Below are positions 15,424-23,599 of a stretch of 64,000 nucleotides of DNA, in pieces. Origin of the DNA: CAIZQW01 sp942493055 (GTDB lineage Bacteria; Verrucomicrobiota; Kiritimatiellia; RFP12; UBA1067); contig OW818680.1 of assembly GCA_942493055.1 (NCBI GenBank), forward strand, positions 6,014,001 to 6,078,000, given 5' to 3'. The translations under genes and the position numbers were made by a program. The notes beneath the pieces were generated by a model, which searched no databases, was not told where the DNA came from, and saw only the letters and a list, made by a program, of their open reading frames with translations. Position 1 is the first letter of the stretch, and the number at the start of each line of letters is the position of its first letter.

Positions 15424-16701
15424 TTATGGGCACAATGTTCCAGCCAGCATGAGCTTGCCAAACCAGACGCGTGTGCCATTAAACTTGGGTGCGTTCAGTT
15501 CGTCGGCTGATTTAAGGCGGGGAAGGAGAATTTTACGGTCGGGTTGCTCGGGGAGAATTTCAACTTCGACGGTGTGTGTCTTTTCAGGGTCAAGACCGGA
15601 GCAGAGGGTAAAGGCCTGGATGCGGTAATAGACGCAATAGGAGTCGAAGCGCTGCGTGGTTTGGGGCTTGCCGCCATCCACGGTGACTTTGATTTTGCCT
15701 CCGTCGGGGCCGACCAGGTCGTATATTTTCGCCGTGGATCCTTTGAAGGTGAAGGTCAGCTTGTCCCCGGGGGTTCCGGATGAATAGATGGAGCCGAGCC
15801 GATTGCCGTTCGACTTCTGGAGCGGATCGGTTTCAGGCAGTTTCGTCCAGGAACCGGAGAGCATCTTTTCCGTGACCGGGATCATGGCAACGTTTTCAAG
15901 GTTCCCTGCGATAAACTGTTTGGTGTGTTGGGACTTGTGGTCGCGCGGCTTGGATGCTGCCATCTTCGGGATCGCGCTCGCCAGCATGGCGGTGTAGATG
16001 GGGTGCCCCTCCTCTGAGGTGGGATGGCAATCGTCCTTGGCAAACCAGATTTTCCCGTCAGCGGGTTTCGTCTCAGATTTGAATACGAGCTTGCCAGCCT
16101 CTTGAAGCTCGGTGATCTCGAGTGCGAAGTTGACAGAGGGAATGCCGTAAAAGTCAGCGAGCATTTCCATGGCTCCGGCGGAGCGGGGACACTCCCCGCG
16201 CTTGAGGTCATTTGTCATGTTGGAGTGGATGGTATAGACAAACAGGATATCCGTTGTCGGATCCTTGCGCCAGGTCTGCCGGACGATGCCTTCCATATTC
16301 TTCCAGATCTGGTCTGGGGCTTGTCCGCCGTCATTGACAGCGAATTCGACAAAGAGTAAATCAGGATTATGCTGGAGCGCATCGGAGTGCAGACGGAAAA
16401 CGCCGAGGTCGCTTCCTGTGCCGCCGATGGCCGCGTGGATCTCCTTGAACTTGACATCGGGATACGTCTTTGCGAACCAGGCAGTGGTCTGCGGGCGCCA
16501 GCCATTGGCTGCGGTGATGGAGCCGCCAAGGTAGGCAATGGTGATCTCTTTGTTGGTTTTGATTTTCTCAAAGAGGTTTCCGACACCCTCCCGCGGACGG
16601 AACTTCTCAGCCTTGACAGCCTGATAGACCGGCGTTTGTGCGGAACCGATCAGCGCACTGCTGGCACAGGCAACTAAGATTAATTTTTTGTAACTGTTCA
16701 T
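15424..16701 (-). CDS. secreted SGNH/GDSL-type hydrolase (esterase)
   Basis: A 425-aa protein with an N-terminal signal peptide (KKLILVACASSALIGSAQ). SGNH blocks are visible: YLGGSIT (nucleophile Ser61), IGGTGSD, FAVND (Asn) and DDCHPT (Asp...His). The ~180 residues after the hydrolase domain (LTFTFKGSTAKIYDLVGPDG...) look like a beta-sandwich accessory domain. These enzymes usually remove acetyl or other ester groups from polysaccharides outside the cytoplasm, which suits a fucose-using organism. Exact substrate unknown. The next gene upstream, thiH, ends 6 nt from its start region but is functionally unrelated. Confidence 0.85.
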   Translation of the reverse strand: MNSYKKLILVACASSALIGSAQTPVYQAVKAEKFRPREGVGNLFEKIKTNKEITIAYLGGSITAANGWRPQTTAWFAKTYPDVKFKEIHAAIGGTGSDLGVFRLHSDALQHNPDLLFVEFAVNDGGQAPDQIWKNMEGIVRQTWRKDPTTDILFVYTIHSNMTNDLKRGECPRSAGAMEMLADFYGIPSVNFALEITELQEAGKLVFKSETKPADGKIWFAKDDCHPTSEEGHPIYTAMLASAIPKMAASKPRDHKSQHTKQFIAGNLENVAMIPVTEKMLSGSWTKLPETDPLQKSNGNRLGSIYSSGTPGDKLTFTFKGSTAKIYDLVGPDGGKIKVTVDGGKPQTTQRFDSYCVYYRIQAFTLCSGLDPEKTHTVEVEILPEQPDRKILLPRLKSADELNAPKFNGTRVWFGKLMLAGTLCP

Positions 16702-16706
16702 AAGGG

Positions 16707-17834
16707 TCAGCCTCCTGCACGGGTGTAATTAACATCCCAGTCTTTCATGACAGGGTCAAAACCAAGAGCCTTGATGGCAGCAGCCACTTCGGGCAGCGAG
16801 CGAGGGTCTGCAACTTCAAATTGCGCTTCGGCATCCGTCTTCTGTCGATAACCGCCGGGTGTTGTCTTCGCGCCTGCGGACATTTTGTTCACGGCAATGC
16901 GTACGAGCTGCTCACGGAAGCCTGGCAACTCACGCGTTGAGAGGGTCAGGGTGGCATCCGGGATCTGGACGCGCAACGCGCACATCAGTTGCACCAGGTT
17001 GGCGTCTGAGACGGGATGGGGCGGCGTCATACAGCCCATTGCCGGCCTGATGCGAGGGAAGGAGAAGGCTAGGGATGTGCGCCAGTATTTCTTCTGGATA
17101 TAGGCGGCATGCATGGCTAAATAAAAACCCTCTTCGCGCCAGTCGTTGAGTCCGAGTAACGCGCCGAGGCCCATAAAGGTCATTCCTGACTGGGCGGCAC
17201 GCTCAAAGGCATCAATACGGTTTTCGTAATCGCGCTTGGGGCCGGTCGGATGAAAATGGGCATAGACCTTTGGGTTGTAGCTTTCCTGGAACATGGTCAT
17301 GCCATCGATGCCATGCCTGATCAGCAATTCATAATCCAGCTTGCTCAAGGCGTAGATCTCAATTTGCACTGAGGCAAAATGGGGACGGATGCGCGTTGCC
17401 AGCTCTGCCAGCCACTCTGGAGGGACATGCTTGATGTCTTCTCCTGAGACGAGCAAGAGGTGCCCAAACCCCTGTTTGGCCAGGCAGAGCGCCTCTGCTT
17501 CAGCCTCCTCCATCGTCAAAGCCCGACGGACCGTCTGCGTTGTCGCCTGATTGAAGCCGCAATAGAGGCACCCGTTGCAGCAATAGTTTGAAACATAGAG
17601 CGGTGCAAAGAACTGAATGGCATTGCCGAAGCGCTGACGTGTCCAGTGGGATGAAAGTTGAGCGAGCGCTTCCAGGTAGGGCTCTGCTGCAGGTGAGAGC
17701 AGCGCGGCGATCTGTTCCGGGGCATAGTGCCCGGAGGTTGCAAGCGCGGTGCGCACCTGGTCTTCAGTCCGGGAATAAATCAGCTCGTGGACGCGTTCAC
17801 TGGGCCAGTCTTTTAAAGTGTCAAGAAAGTGCAT
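16707..17834 (-). CDS. thiH: 2-iminoacetate synthase (tyrosine lyase), radical SAM
   Basis: A 375-aa protein, matching ThiH length (~377). The radical SAM cluster motif is SNYCCNGCLYCGFNQ (CX3CX2C). Further ThiH features are LLVSGEDIKHVPPEW, TMFQESYNPKVYAHFHPTGPK and GGYRQKTDAEAQFEVAD. It cleaves tyrosine with SAM to give dehydroglycine for the thiazole half of thiamine and p-cresol. The start codon follows the periodic array directly, with no Shine-Dalgarno. No other thiamine gene is in the window, so it is detached from any thiG/thiS partners. Confidence 0.93.
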   Translation of the reverse strand: MHFLDTLKDWPSERVHELIYSRTEDQVRTALATSGHYAPEQIAALLSPAAEPYLEALAQLSSHWTRQRFGNAIQFFAPLYVSNYCCNGCLYCGFNQATTQTVRRALTMEEAEAEALCLAKQGFGHLLLVSGEDIKHVPPEWLAELATRIRPHFASVQIEIYALSKLDYELLIRHGIDGMTMFQESYNPKVYAHFHPTGPKRDYENRIDAFERAAQSGMTFMGLGALLGLNDWREEGFYLAMHAAYIQKKYWRTSLAFSFPRIRPAMGCMTPPHPVSDANLVQLMCALRVQIPDATLTLSTRELPGFREQLVRIAVNKMSAGAKTTPGGYRQKTDAEAQFEVADPRSLPEVAAAIKALGFDPVMKDWDVNYTRAGG

Positions 17835-17840
17835 TGAGAA

Positions 17841-18028
17841 TGGAATAGTGGAATGATGGAATAGTGGAATAATGTAAGAATGGAATATTGGAATACTGGA
17901 AAATTAGAAGAGTTCTCTCTTTGGAGGGACGCGCTCTGTCGCGTCCGGCCACGACGAAGCGTGGCCCTCCAAAAGCCGGTATTCCTTTTTCCCATCATTC
18001 CATCATTCCCGTATTCCATTATTCCCGT
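17841..18028. repeat. inverted element with TGGAATNN (8-nt) arms and three-way-junction core
   Basis: Nine consecutive 8-nt units (TGGAATNN and variants) span 17841-17912. The complementary arm (ATTCCNNN every 8 nt) spans 17981-18028 and ends at the serS stop codon. The core is closed by TTTGGAGGG (17920-17928) / CCCTCCAAA (17965-17973) and holds two hairpins, GGACGCG/CGCGTCC and GGCCACG/CGTGGCC, so the RNA could form a three-way junction. The element fills the gap between thiH and serS. A REP- or MITE-like origin is likely; no transposase or target duplication was recognised. Confidence 0.88.
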
Positions 18029-19305
18029 TAAACGAGAGGCGTGATCTTCTCCATCCCGCGCATGTAAGGGCGAAGGACTTCAGGGATGATGACCGAGCCG
18101 TCTTCCTGTTGGAGCTGTTCGAGTATGGCGATGACCAGGCGTGGCAGCGCAACGCCTGAACCATTGAGCGTATGAACGAGTTTCGCCTTGCCCGTGGCAT
18201 CGCGGTACTTGCAGTTGAGGCGGCGCGCCTGGAAATCTTCGAAATTCGAACAACTGGAGACTTCCAGCCATCCGTTCTGTCCAGGAGCCCACAACTCGAT
18301 GTCGTAGCACTTTGCCGCAGAGAAGCTGATGTCACCTGAACAGAGTTCCAGGACGCGGTAGTGGAGTCCGAGATTTTGCAGCACGGCCTCCGCGTTCTTG
18401 AGCAGCGACTCCAGTTCGTCATAAGATGTCTCAGGCTCCACAAATTTCACCATCTCGACCTTGTCGAACTGGTGGACGCGCAGGATGCCTCGCGTATCCT
18501 TGCCGGCTGATCCTGCTTCACGGCGGAAGCACGGCGTATAGGCCGTGAGATAGATGGGGAGTTTGGTTTCGAGGATTTCATCGCGGTGGAAATTGGTGAC
18601 CGGGACCTCCGCAGTCGGGATGAGCCAGAGGTCGTCGATTTCGCAGTGATACATATCCTCGGCCATCTTCGGAAGCTGGCCCGTACCGCGCATCGAGGCG
18701 CTGTTGACAACGAAGGGCGGCAGCAATTCGGTGTAGCCATGTTTTTCGGTATGGAGGTCGAGCATGTACTGGATCAGACCGCGCTGAAGTTTAGCGCCCA
18801 CGCCTTTGAGGAGCGGGAAGCCCGAACCCGTGATTTTAACACCGCGCGGAAGATCGAAGAGACCCAGCTTTTCGCCCAGTTCGATATGGTCGAGGGGTTT
18901 AAAGGTGAAGGTGGGGGCTGTGCCCCAGGAAGCGGCTACGCGGTTCGCCGAGGCGTCGGGTCCGGTTGGAATCGTCTTGCAGGGCACATTGGGGATGCGC
19001 AGCATGGCATTCTCAAGAGCCTCCTCGGTCTGACGGAGTTCTTCATCGAGTGCCGTGATCCGCTCGCCGATGGCGCGGACCTCAGCTTGCACAGCGTCGG
19101 TATTCTGTCCGGCCTTCTTGAGTGTGCCGATCTCCTTGGAACGTGCGTTACGCTGTGTCTTAAGGTCATCGGCCTGGACGACAATGGTACGCCGTTTGGC
19201 GTCCAGGTCACGAGCGGTTTCAGCGAGTGCGAGGTCTGCGCCACGGCGGCGCAAGCCCTCTGCGACTTCATCAAAGTTCTCACGAATGCGTTTAATGTCT
19301 AACAT
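18028..19305 (-). CDS. serS: seryl-tRNA synthetase
   Basis: A 425-aa class II synthetase of normal length. The N-terminal ~110 residues are the long coiled-coil arm (Lys/Arg/Glu-rich, with DDLKTQRNARSKEIG). The catalytic core has TGSGFPLLKG, LIPTAEVPVTN, the motif 2 region FRREAGSAGKDTRGILRVHQFDKVE and motif 3 NGSGVALPRLVIAILE. It charges tRNA-Ser and tRNA-Sec with serine. It starts 17 nt after gyrA and is probably co-transcribed with it. Confidence 0.97.
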   Translation of the reverse strand: MLDIKRIRENFDEVAEGLRRRGADLALAETARDLDAKRRTIVVQADDLKTQRNARSKEIGTLKKAGQNTDAVQAEVRAIGERITALDEELRQTEEALENAMLRIPNVPCKTIPTGPDASANRVAASWGTAPTFTFKPLDHIELGEKLGLFDLPRGVKITGSGFPLLKGVGAKLQRGLIQYMLDLHTEKHGYTELLPPFVVNSASMRGTGQLPKMAEDMYHCEIDDLWLIPTAEVPVTNFHRDEILETKLPIYLTAYTPCFRREAGSAGKDTRGILRVHQFDKVEMVKFVEPETSYDELESLLKNAEAVLQNLGLHYRVLELCSGDISFSAAKCYDIELWAPGQNGWLEVSSCSNFEDFQARRLNCKYRDATGKAKLVHTLNGSGVALPRLVIAILEQLQQEDGSVIIPEVLRPYMRGMEKITPLV

Positions 19306-19322
19306 GGTTTATTCCCTCTACG

Positions 19323-21878
19323 TTATTCGGTGGGTTCCGTGGTATCTGTCGGGGCTTCAGCCTCAGGTGTTGCGGGTGTAGCATCGCTGGTCGCCAGAGG
19401 CGCCGGCACATCAACAACTTCCTCCGCGTCCGCGACACTGACTGAGACGAGCGTCGTCCCTTCGTCCATACGGACGAGGCGTACGCCTTGCGCGGAGCGT
19501 CCGCAGACACGAATGTCGCTCATGGGCGAACGCACCATCATGCCAGACGAGGTGATTATGATGACCGATTGATCCTCTTTGACGGCATGTGCTGCCACGA
19601 CCTTGCCGTTGCGTCCAGAGTCGTCCTTGATCGCAATCATGCCCTTGCCGCCGCGGTGATGCGGGGTGAAGCCGTGGAAATCGGTGCGCTTGCCATAGCC
19701 GTTCTCTGTGGCCACCAGCAAGGTCGCGTTGTTGTCGACCACATCGAAGCTGCGGACCACGTCATCGGAAGCAAGACGGATGCCACGAACACCTGTTGCG
19801 GTTCGGCCCATGCGGCGGACCTGGGCTTCGTTGAAGCGCATGGCTTGTCCGTTTGCCGTAATCAGTAGCACGTCATCACCGGTATGCGTGAGACGGACCT
19901 GAATGAGTTTATCGCCGTCGTCAATGTTCAGTGCGCGGATGCCGTTGCAATTGATATTCTTGTAGTCCGCGAGCGCGGTCTTCTTGACTGTTCCTTGCTC
20001 GGTGGCGAACATGATGTCCACATCTGCCGCAAAGGCGCGGATGGGGAGCATCGCTGCGACCATTTCGTTCTCCTGGAACTGGAGCAGGTTGACAATCGGT
20101 TTGCCGAAGGAGGTCCGCGGGGCTTCCGGAATTTCAAAGGCGCGTTCCGCAAAGACACGTCCCGTGTTGGTGAAGAAGAGGAGCGTGTCGTGCGTATCTG
20201 CCACAAAGACGGTCTTGATGAAGTCCTCTTCCTTGATGGCTGCGCCGGTGACGCCGCGTCCGCCGCGTTTCTGCTCGCGGTAGACCGTGAGGGGGACGCG
20301 CTTGACATAGCCGCGGTGGCTGAGGGTGATCACGCAGGGTTCATCCGCAATGAGGTCTTCCATGTTGACTTCATTTTCCATGGGGACAATCTGTGTGCGG
20401 CGGGAATCGTCCCGCTTGCTGGAGGTGACGAACTTCGCCTTGATGTCTGCGAGATCCTGCTTGATCAGACCGTAAATCTTTGAGTTGTCAGCCAGCAGGC
20501 TGTTCAGGTAGGTGATCTGTTCGAGGAGATTGCGCATTTCAGCTTCGACTTTTTCGCGTTCCAGTCCTGTCAACTGGTAGAGGCGCATTTCGAGAATCGC
20601 ATCCACCTGCTTTTCAGAAAAGGCAAACCGTTCCACCAAGCGTATCTTGGCTTCTTCCCTGTTCTTCGACGCGCGGATGATGGCGACCACATCGTCCATG
20701 TTATCCAGCGCGATCAGGAGGCCTTCGAGGATATGCTTGCGCGCTTCCGCCTTGGCAAGATCGAAGATGGTGCGGCGCGTGATGACCGTGAAGCGATGGT
20801 CGACATAGCAGCGGAAGAGTTCCTTCAGGTTCATCACCTTGGGGCGTCCCTGGTCGATGGCCAGCATGATGGCGCCGAAGGTGGTCTGGAGCTGGGTGTG
20901 CTTATAGAGATTATTTAAGACGACCTGGCCGATGGCGCCGCGCTTCAGCTCGATGACCACGCGGATGTCGCTCTTGGATTCGTCTCGGATGTCGCTGATG
21001 CCTTCGATGACCTTATCATTGACCAGTTCCGCCATCTTCTCGATCATACTGGCCTTGTTGACCATGTACGGGATCTCGGTGATGATGATGGCTTCCTTGT
21101 TCTTATACTCCACGACTTCGGCTCTGCCCCGGACCATCATCTGGCCGCGTCCGAGCTTATACATGGCTTCAATCGCGCGCGTTCCGCAGATCATCGCGCC
21201 CGTGGGGAAGTCCGGTCCCTTGACAAACTGCATGAGATCGTCGATGGAGCAATCCGGATTGTCAACATAGTGGGTGATGCCATCCACGAGTTCGCGCAGG
21301 TTGTGCGGCGGTATGTTGGTGGCCATACCGACCGCGATACCGGTCGAGCCGTTCAAGAGCAGGTTCGGCAGGCGGGAGGGGAGGACGACCGGTTCAAAGA
21401 ACTCCTCGTTATAGTTCGGTTTAAAGTCAACGGTCTGCTTCTCGATATCGTCGAGCATCTCATCCGTCAGCTTGTCCATACGCGCTTCGGTGTAACGCAT
21501 GGCCGCAGGGGAGTCGCCGTCGATGGAGCCGAAGTTACCCCAGCCGTCGATCAGCGGATAGCGCATGGAGAAGTCCTGCGCCATGCGGACGAGGGTGTCA
21601 TAGATCGCCTGGTCGCCATGCGGATGGTATTTACCCATGACGTCACCGACGATACGCGCGGATTTCTTGTAGGGCTTGTTATGGGCGTTGCCGAGTTCAT
21701 ACATGGTAAAGAGCACGCGACGATGTACAGGTTTGAGTCCGTCACGGGCGTCGGGCAGCGCACGGCCGATGATGACGCTCATGGAATAATCAATATATGA
21801 AGAGCTCATTTCCTCTTCAATATTGATATTTTTCAGGCCTTGTTCCTGCACAGGTGTCGGTTGAATCTCGTCACTCAT
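19323..21878 (-). CDS. gyrA: DNA gyrase subunit A
   Basis: An 851-aa protein. The breakage-reunion domain has RDGLKPVHRRVLFTMYELG, KYHPHGDQAIYDT (quinolone region) and AMRYTEARM (catalytic Tyr129). The GyrA box is EQKRGGRGVTG, which separates it from ParC. Beta-pinwheel repeats follow, then an acidic Ala/Pro/Thr-rich tail (EAPTDTTEPTE). It introduces negative supercoils with GyrB, which is not in the window. Position 90, equivalent to E. coli Ser83, is Gln; Asp94 (E. coli 87) is kept. serS follows 17 nt downstream, a promoter presumably lying in 21879-22025. Confidence 0.97.
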   Translation of the reverse strand: MSDEIQPTPVQEQGLKNINIEEEMSSSYIDYSMSVIIGRALPDARDGLKPVHRRVLFTMYELGNAHNKPYKKSARIVGDVMGKYHPHGDQAIYDTLVRMAQDFSMRYPLIDGWGNFGSIDGDSPAAMRYTEARMDKLTDEMLDDIEKQTVDFKPNYNEEFFEPVVLPSRLPNLLLNGSTGIAVGMATNIPPHNLRELVDGITHYVDNPDCSIDDLMQFVKGPDFPTGAMICGTRAIEAMYKLGRGQMMVRGRAEVVEYKNKEAIIITEIPYMVNKASMIEKMAELVNDKVIEGISDIRDESKSDIRVVIELKRGAIGQVVLNNLYKHTQLQTTFGAIMLAIDQGRPKVMNLKELFRCYVDHRFTVITRRTIFDLAKAEARKHILEGLLIALDNMDDVVAIIRASKNREEAKIRLVERFAFSEKQVDAILEMRLYQLTGLEREKVEAEMRNLLEQITYLNSLLADNSKIYGLIKQDLADIKAKFVTSSKRDDSRRTQIVPMENEVNMEDLIADEPCVITLSHRGYVKRVPLTVYREQKRGGRGVTGAAIKEEDFIKTVFVADTHDTLLFFTNTGRVFAERAFEIPEAPRTSFGKPIVNLLQFQENEMVAAMLPIRAFAADVDIMFATEQGTVKKTALADYKNINCNGIRALNIDDGDKLIQVRLTHTGDDVLLITANGQAMRFNEAQVRRMGRTATGVRGIRLASDDVVRSFDVVDNNATLLVATENGYGKRTDFHGFTPHHRGGKGMIAIKDDSGRNGKVVAAHAVKEDQSVIIITSSGMMVRSPMSDIRVCGRSAQGVRLVRMDEGTTLVSVSVADAEEVVDVPAPLATSDATPATPEAEAPTDTTEPTE

Positions 21879-22025
21879 ATAAGTTGTCTTTCTGGGAAAT
21901 CAAAATTGACAAATATTTTACTCTTTTTGACCTAAAAAAGCCACCGTAAAACAAAAAAAACTTCTTTTTTTTATCTGAGAATCTGCTTGTTATTTAAAAT
22001 CGAACCGCGTAATCTAAAATCCTCA
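21879..22025. promoter_or_regulatory. divergent AT-rich region between gyrA and the XylR-type regulator
   Basis: A 147-bp AT-rich gap that must hold promoters for both genes. On the gyrA strand a TAAAAT (-10-like) lies upstream of the start, without a good -35. An A8-CTTC-T8 tract (21953-21972) can fold as an A:T hairpin or act as a bent or UP-like element. No operator could be identified. Confidence 0.35.
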
Positions 22026-23138
22026 ATGAAGCAACGGAATATATTATTGCTCCTGGACATGCTCGATGTGCACTTGCATGCGGGAATCGGGCGTTTTGCA
22101 CGGACGCACCACTGGCATTTGACGGTCGATCACCTGCTCGAACTTCCGAAAGGGTGGAAGGGGGACGGCGTGCTGGCGGTCTTGCGCGCACGTGACGCGG
22201 TCAACCAGTATGTGAAGAAGATGCGCGTCCCGGTCGTTGACTTCGGAATTTATCATCCGGAAATTAAGGTCGCTCGCGTGATTGGCGACCATGAGGCGAT
22301 TGGACGGATGGCTGCTGAACATTTCCAGTCCAGGTTTTTCCAGTACTTCGCCTGGGTATCCATGCGTTGGTCACCTGTCCATGCCCTTCGTTATCAGGGC
22401 TTTACGATTAATAAGCCTGCTGAAAAATGGGTCTGGGTCGAGGATGCCCCGGCGAGTCGTCAGGACGACTGGGAGGCCTTTGCCAAATGGTTGGGGAACA
22501 AGCTGGAAAAGGCGCCCAAGCCGTTGGCTATTTTAACTTATAACGATTATGATGCCTCGCGCGTCCTGGACACCTGCACCCGCTTTGGCATCACGGTTCC
22601 GGACGAAGTGGCAATTCTCGGGGTTGACAACAATACGTTGGTCTGTGAGAACCAGCCAGTTCCCCTTGCCAGTATTGAGCACAATCTAGAGGAGATCGGG
22701 TATCGGGGTGCTGAGCTGCTCCAGGCGTTGATGGACAACGGGGCCAAGCCTGCGCAGCCCATACTCATCCCTCCTAAAGGCATTGTGCTGCGTCAGAGCG
22801 CGGATCTTATTGCTGTCCAGCAGCCGCTTGTCCGGGAGGCTTTGATCTTTGTAAAGGAGCATCTTGAGGAGCGCATGGGGGTGGCTCAGGTTGCGCAACA
22901 CCTCAATGTTTCGCGCGCCACGTTAGATCGGGTTTTCAAGGCTGAGACAGGGGAGACGCTGGGCGGAGCGATTGTACGGCAACGGCTTGCCCAGGCAAAG
23001 ATCCTGCTGCGCTCAACAAAATTGAAGAACTACGAGATCGCCCGTCTGACAGGATTCTGTAATCCGGCCCATCTGACGCAATCTTTTCAAAAGCATCTTA
23101 AGCAAAGTCCGAAAGCTTACCGGCTATCCCTGCTCTAA
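22026..23138 (+). CDS. XylR-type transcriptional regulator (LacI-like sensor + AraC HTH)
   Basis: A 370-aa protein. The first ~260 residues form a periplasmic-binding-protein-like sugar sensor (ILGVDNNTLVCENQPVPLAS is the classic XylR/LacI pattern). The last ~105 are an AraC-type DNA-binding domain with two HTH motifs (VAQHLNVSRATLDRVFKAE and IARLTGFCNPAHLTQSFQKH). ATG 22026 is preferred over a TTG at 21987. E. coli XylR (392 aa) has the same layout and activates xylose genes. The target here is unknown, as no sugar operon follows. It is divergent from gyrA. Confidence 0.85.
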   Translation: MKQRNILLLLDMLDVHLHAGIGRFARTHHWHLTVDHLLELPKGWKGDGVLAVLRARDAVNQYVKKMRVPVVDFGIYHPEIKVARVIGDHEAIGRMAAEHFQSRFFQYFAWVSMRWSPVHALRYQGFTINKPAEKWVWVEDAPASRQDDWEAFAKWLGNKLEKAPKPLAILTYNDYDASRVLDTCTRFGITVPDEVAILGVDNNTLVCENQPVPLASIEHNLEEIGYRGAELLQALMDNGAKPAQPILIPPKGIVLRQSADLIAVQQPLVREALIFVKEHLEERMGVAQVAQHLNVSRATLDRVFKAETGETLGGAIVRQRLAQAKILLRSTKLKNYEIARLTGFCNPAHLTQSFQKHLKQSPKAYRLSLL

Positions 23139-23379
23139 TAAAAGACGGGTAAAATCGCTTCCTGGGCTGACTTTATTGTGGAGTGCCGGCGGCAGGGCGA
23201 GATTCGTCTGTCAGGGTATGGTTTGCGAGGGGATTTCTACGCTATACTGGCGCCACATAAGTAATGTATCGAGCTGCGAGCAAAATTAAGGAGGGGGCAC
23301 GTGAGCTGTTTTTGCTTGTCAGACGAGCGTATACCCCTTGAAGCATAGTTTAAAATAGTGACCAAAAAATAAAATCGGA
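23139..23379. other. non-coding spacer upstream of the surface-protein locus
   Basis: About 240 bp with no convincing gene. A short open stretch in frame with the preceding regulator continues past its double stop to TAA near 23264 and could be a decayed fragment, but no family was recognised. The rest is AT-rich and leads into the promoter at 23380. Confidence 0.4.
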
Positions 23380-23408
23380 TTGACAATAGTATAGTAAGCC
23401 GATAAATT
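23380..23408 (+). promoter_or_regulatory. sigma70-type promoter of giant surface gene 1
   Basis: TTGACA (23380-23385), exactly 17 nt, then TAAATT (23403-23408). The same -35/-10 pair with the same spacing stands before the second giant gene at 39099-39127, in otherwise diverged spacers. This conservation strongly supports function. Confidence 0.85.
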
Positions 23409-23418
23409 ATTGAGCTAT

Positions 23419-23532
23419 GTAGGACTAAATGAAGACGTTGGTTAAATTGTATGACACGATTGTTGCTTTTAAAGATCATGCTGAATGATAGTGAACTCAA
23501 TGACGGTACATTGAGTGTTTCTACTTATAGAA
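23419..23532 (+). ncRNA. conserved 5' leader with two hairpins (copy 1)
   Basis: The segment starts near the predicted transcript start with the conserved box GTAGGACTAAATGAA (23419-23433). It ends with hairpin ACTCAATG-acggta-CATTGAGT (23495-23516) and hairpin TTCTA-CTTA-TAGAA (23519-23532). Copy 2 at 39138-39252 keeps the box, both stems and the spacing while loops and intervening bases differ, which suggests a structured leader or protein-binding site. It lies about 70 nt upstream of the start codon. No known riboswitch class is recognised. Confidence 0.6.
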
Positions 23533-23599
23533 GCTTGCGGGATGGGTTTGTTGATAGCCTTTGTTATTGGTGGAAGGAGTGAAGTGTAGGAGGCCGCAT

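Noticed and set aside
15246..15479. N-terminal extension of the L,D-transpeptidase reading through the periodic element
   Set aside because: The extension translates the 8-nt repeats and hairpin core, while the internal ATG gives a proper lipoprotein signal.
17813..18019. Small open frame over the TGGAATNN element (repeated Phe/Ser/Ile/Pro-type peptide)
   Set aside because: It is a by-product of the 8-nt repeat, has no ribosome-binding site, and overlaps the thiH start.
23140..23264. Open stretch in frame after the XylR-type regulator stop, possibly a gene remnant
   Set aside because: About 40 codons with no start, no ribosome-binding site and no recognisable family; may be chance.
23561..23599. 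TTG start for the 4098-aa protein
   Set aside because: ATG 23600 has AGGAGG at ideal spacing and gives a cleaner signal peptide.
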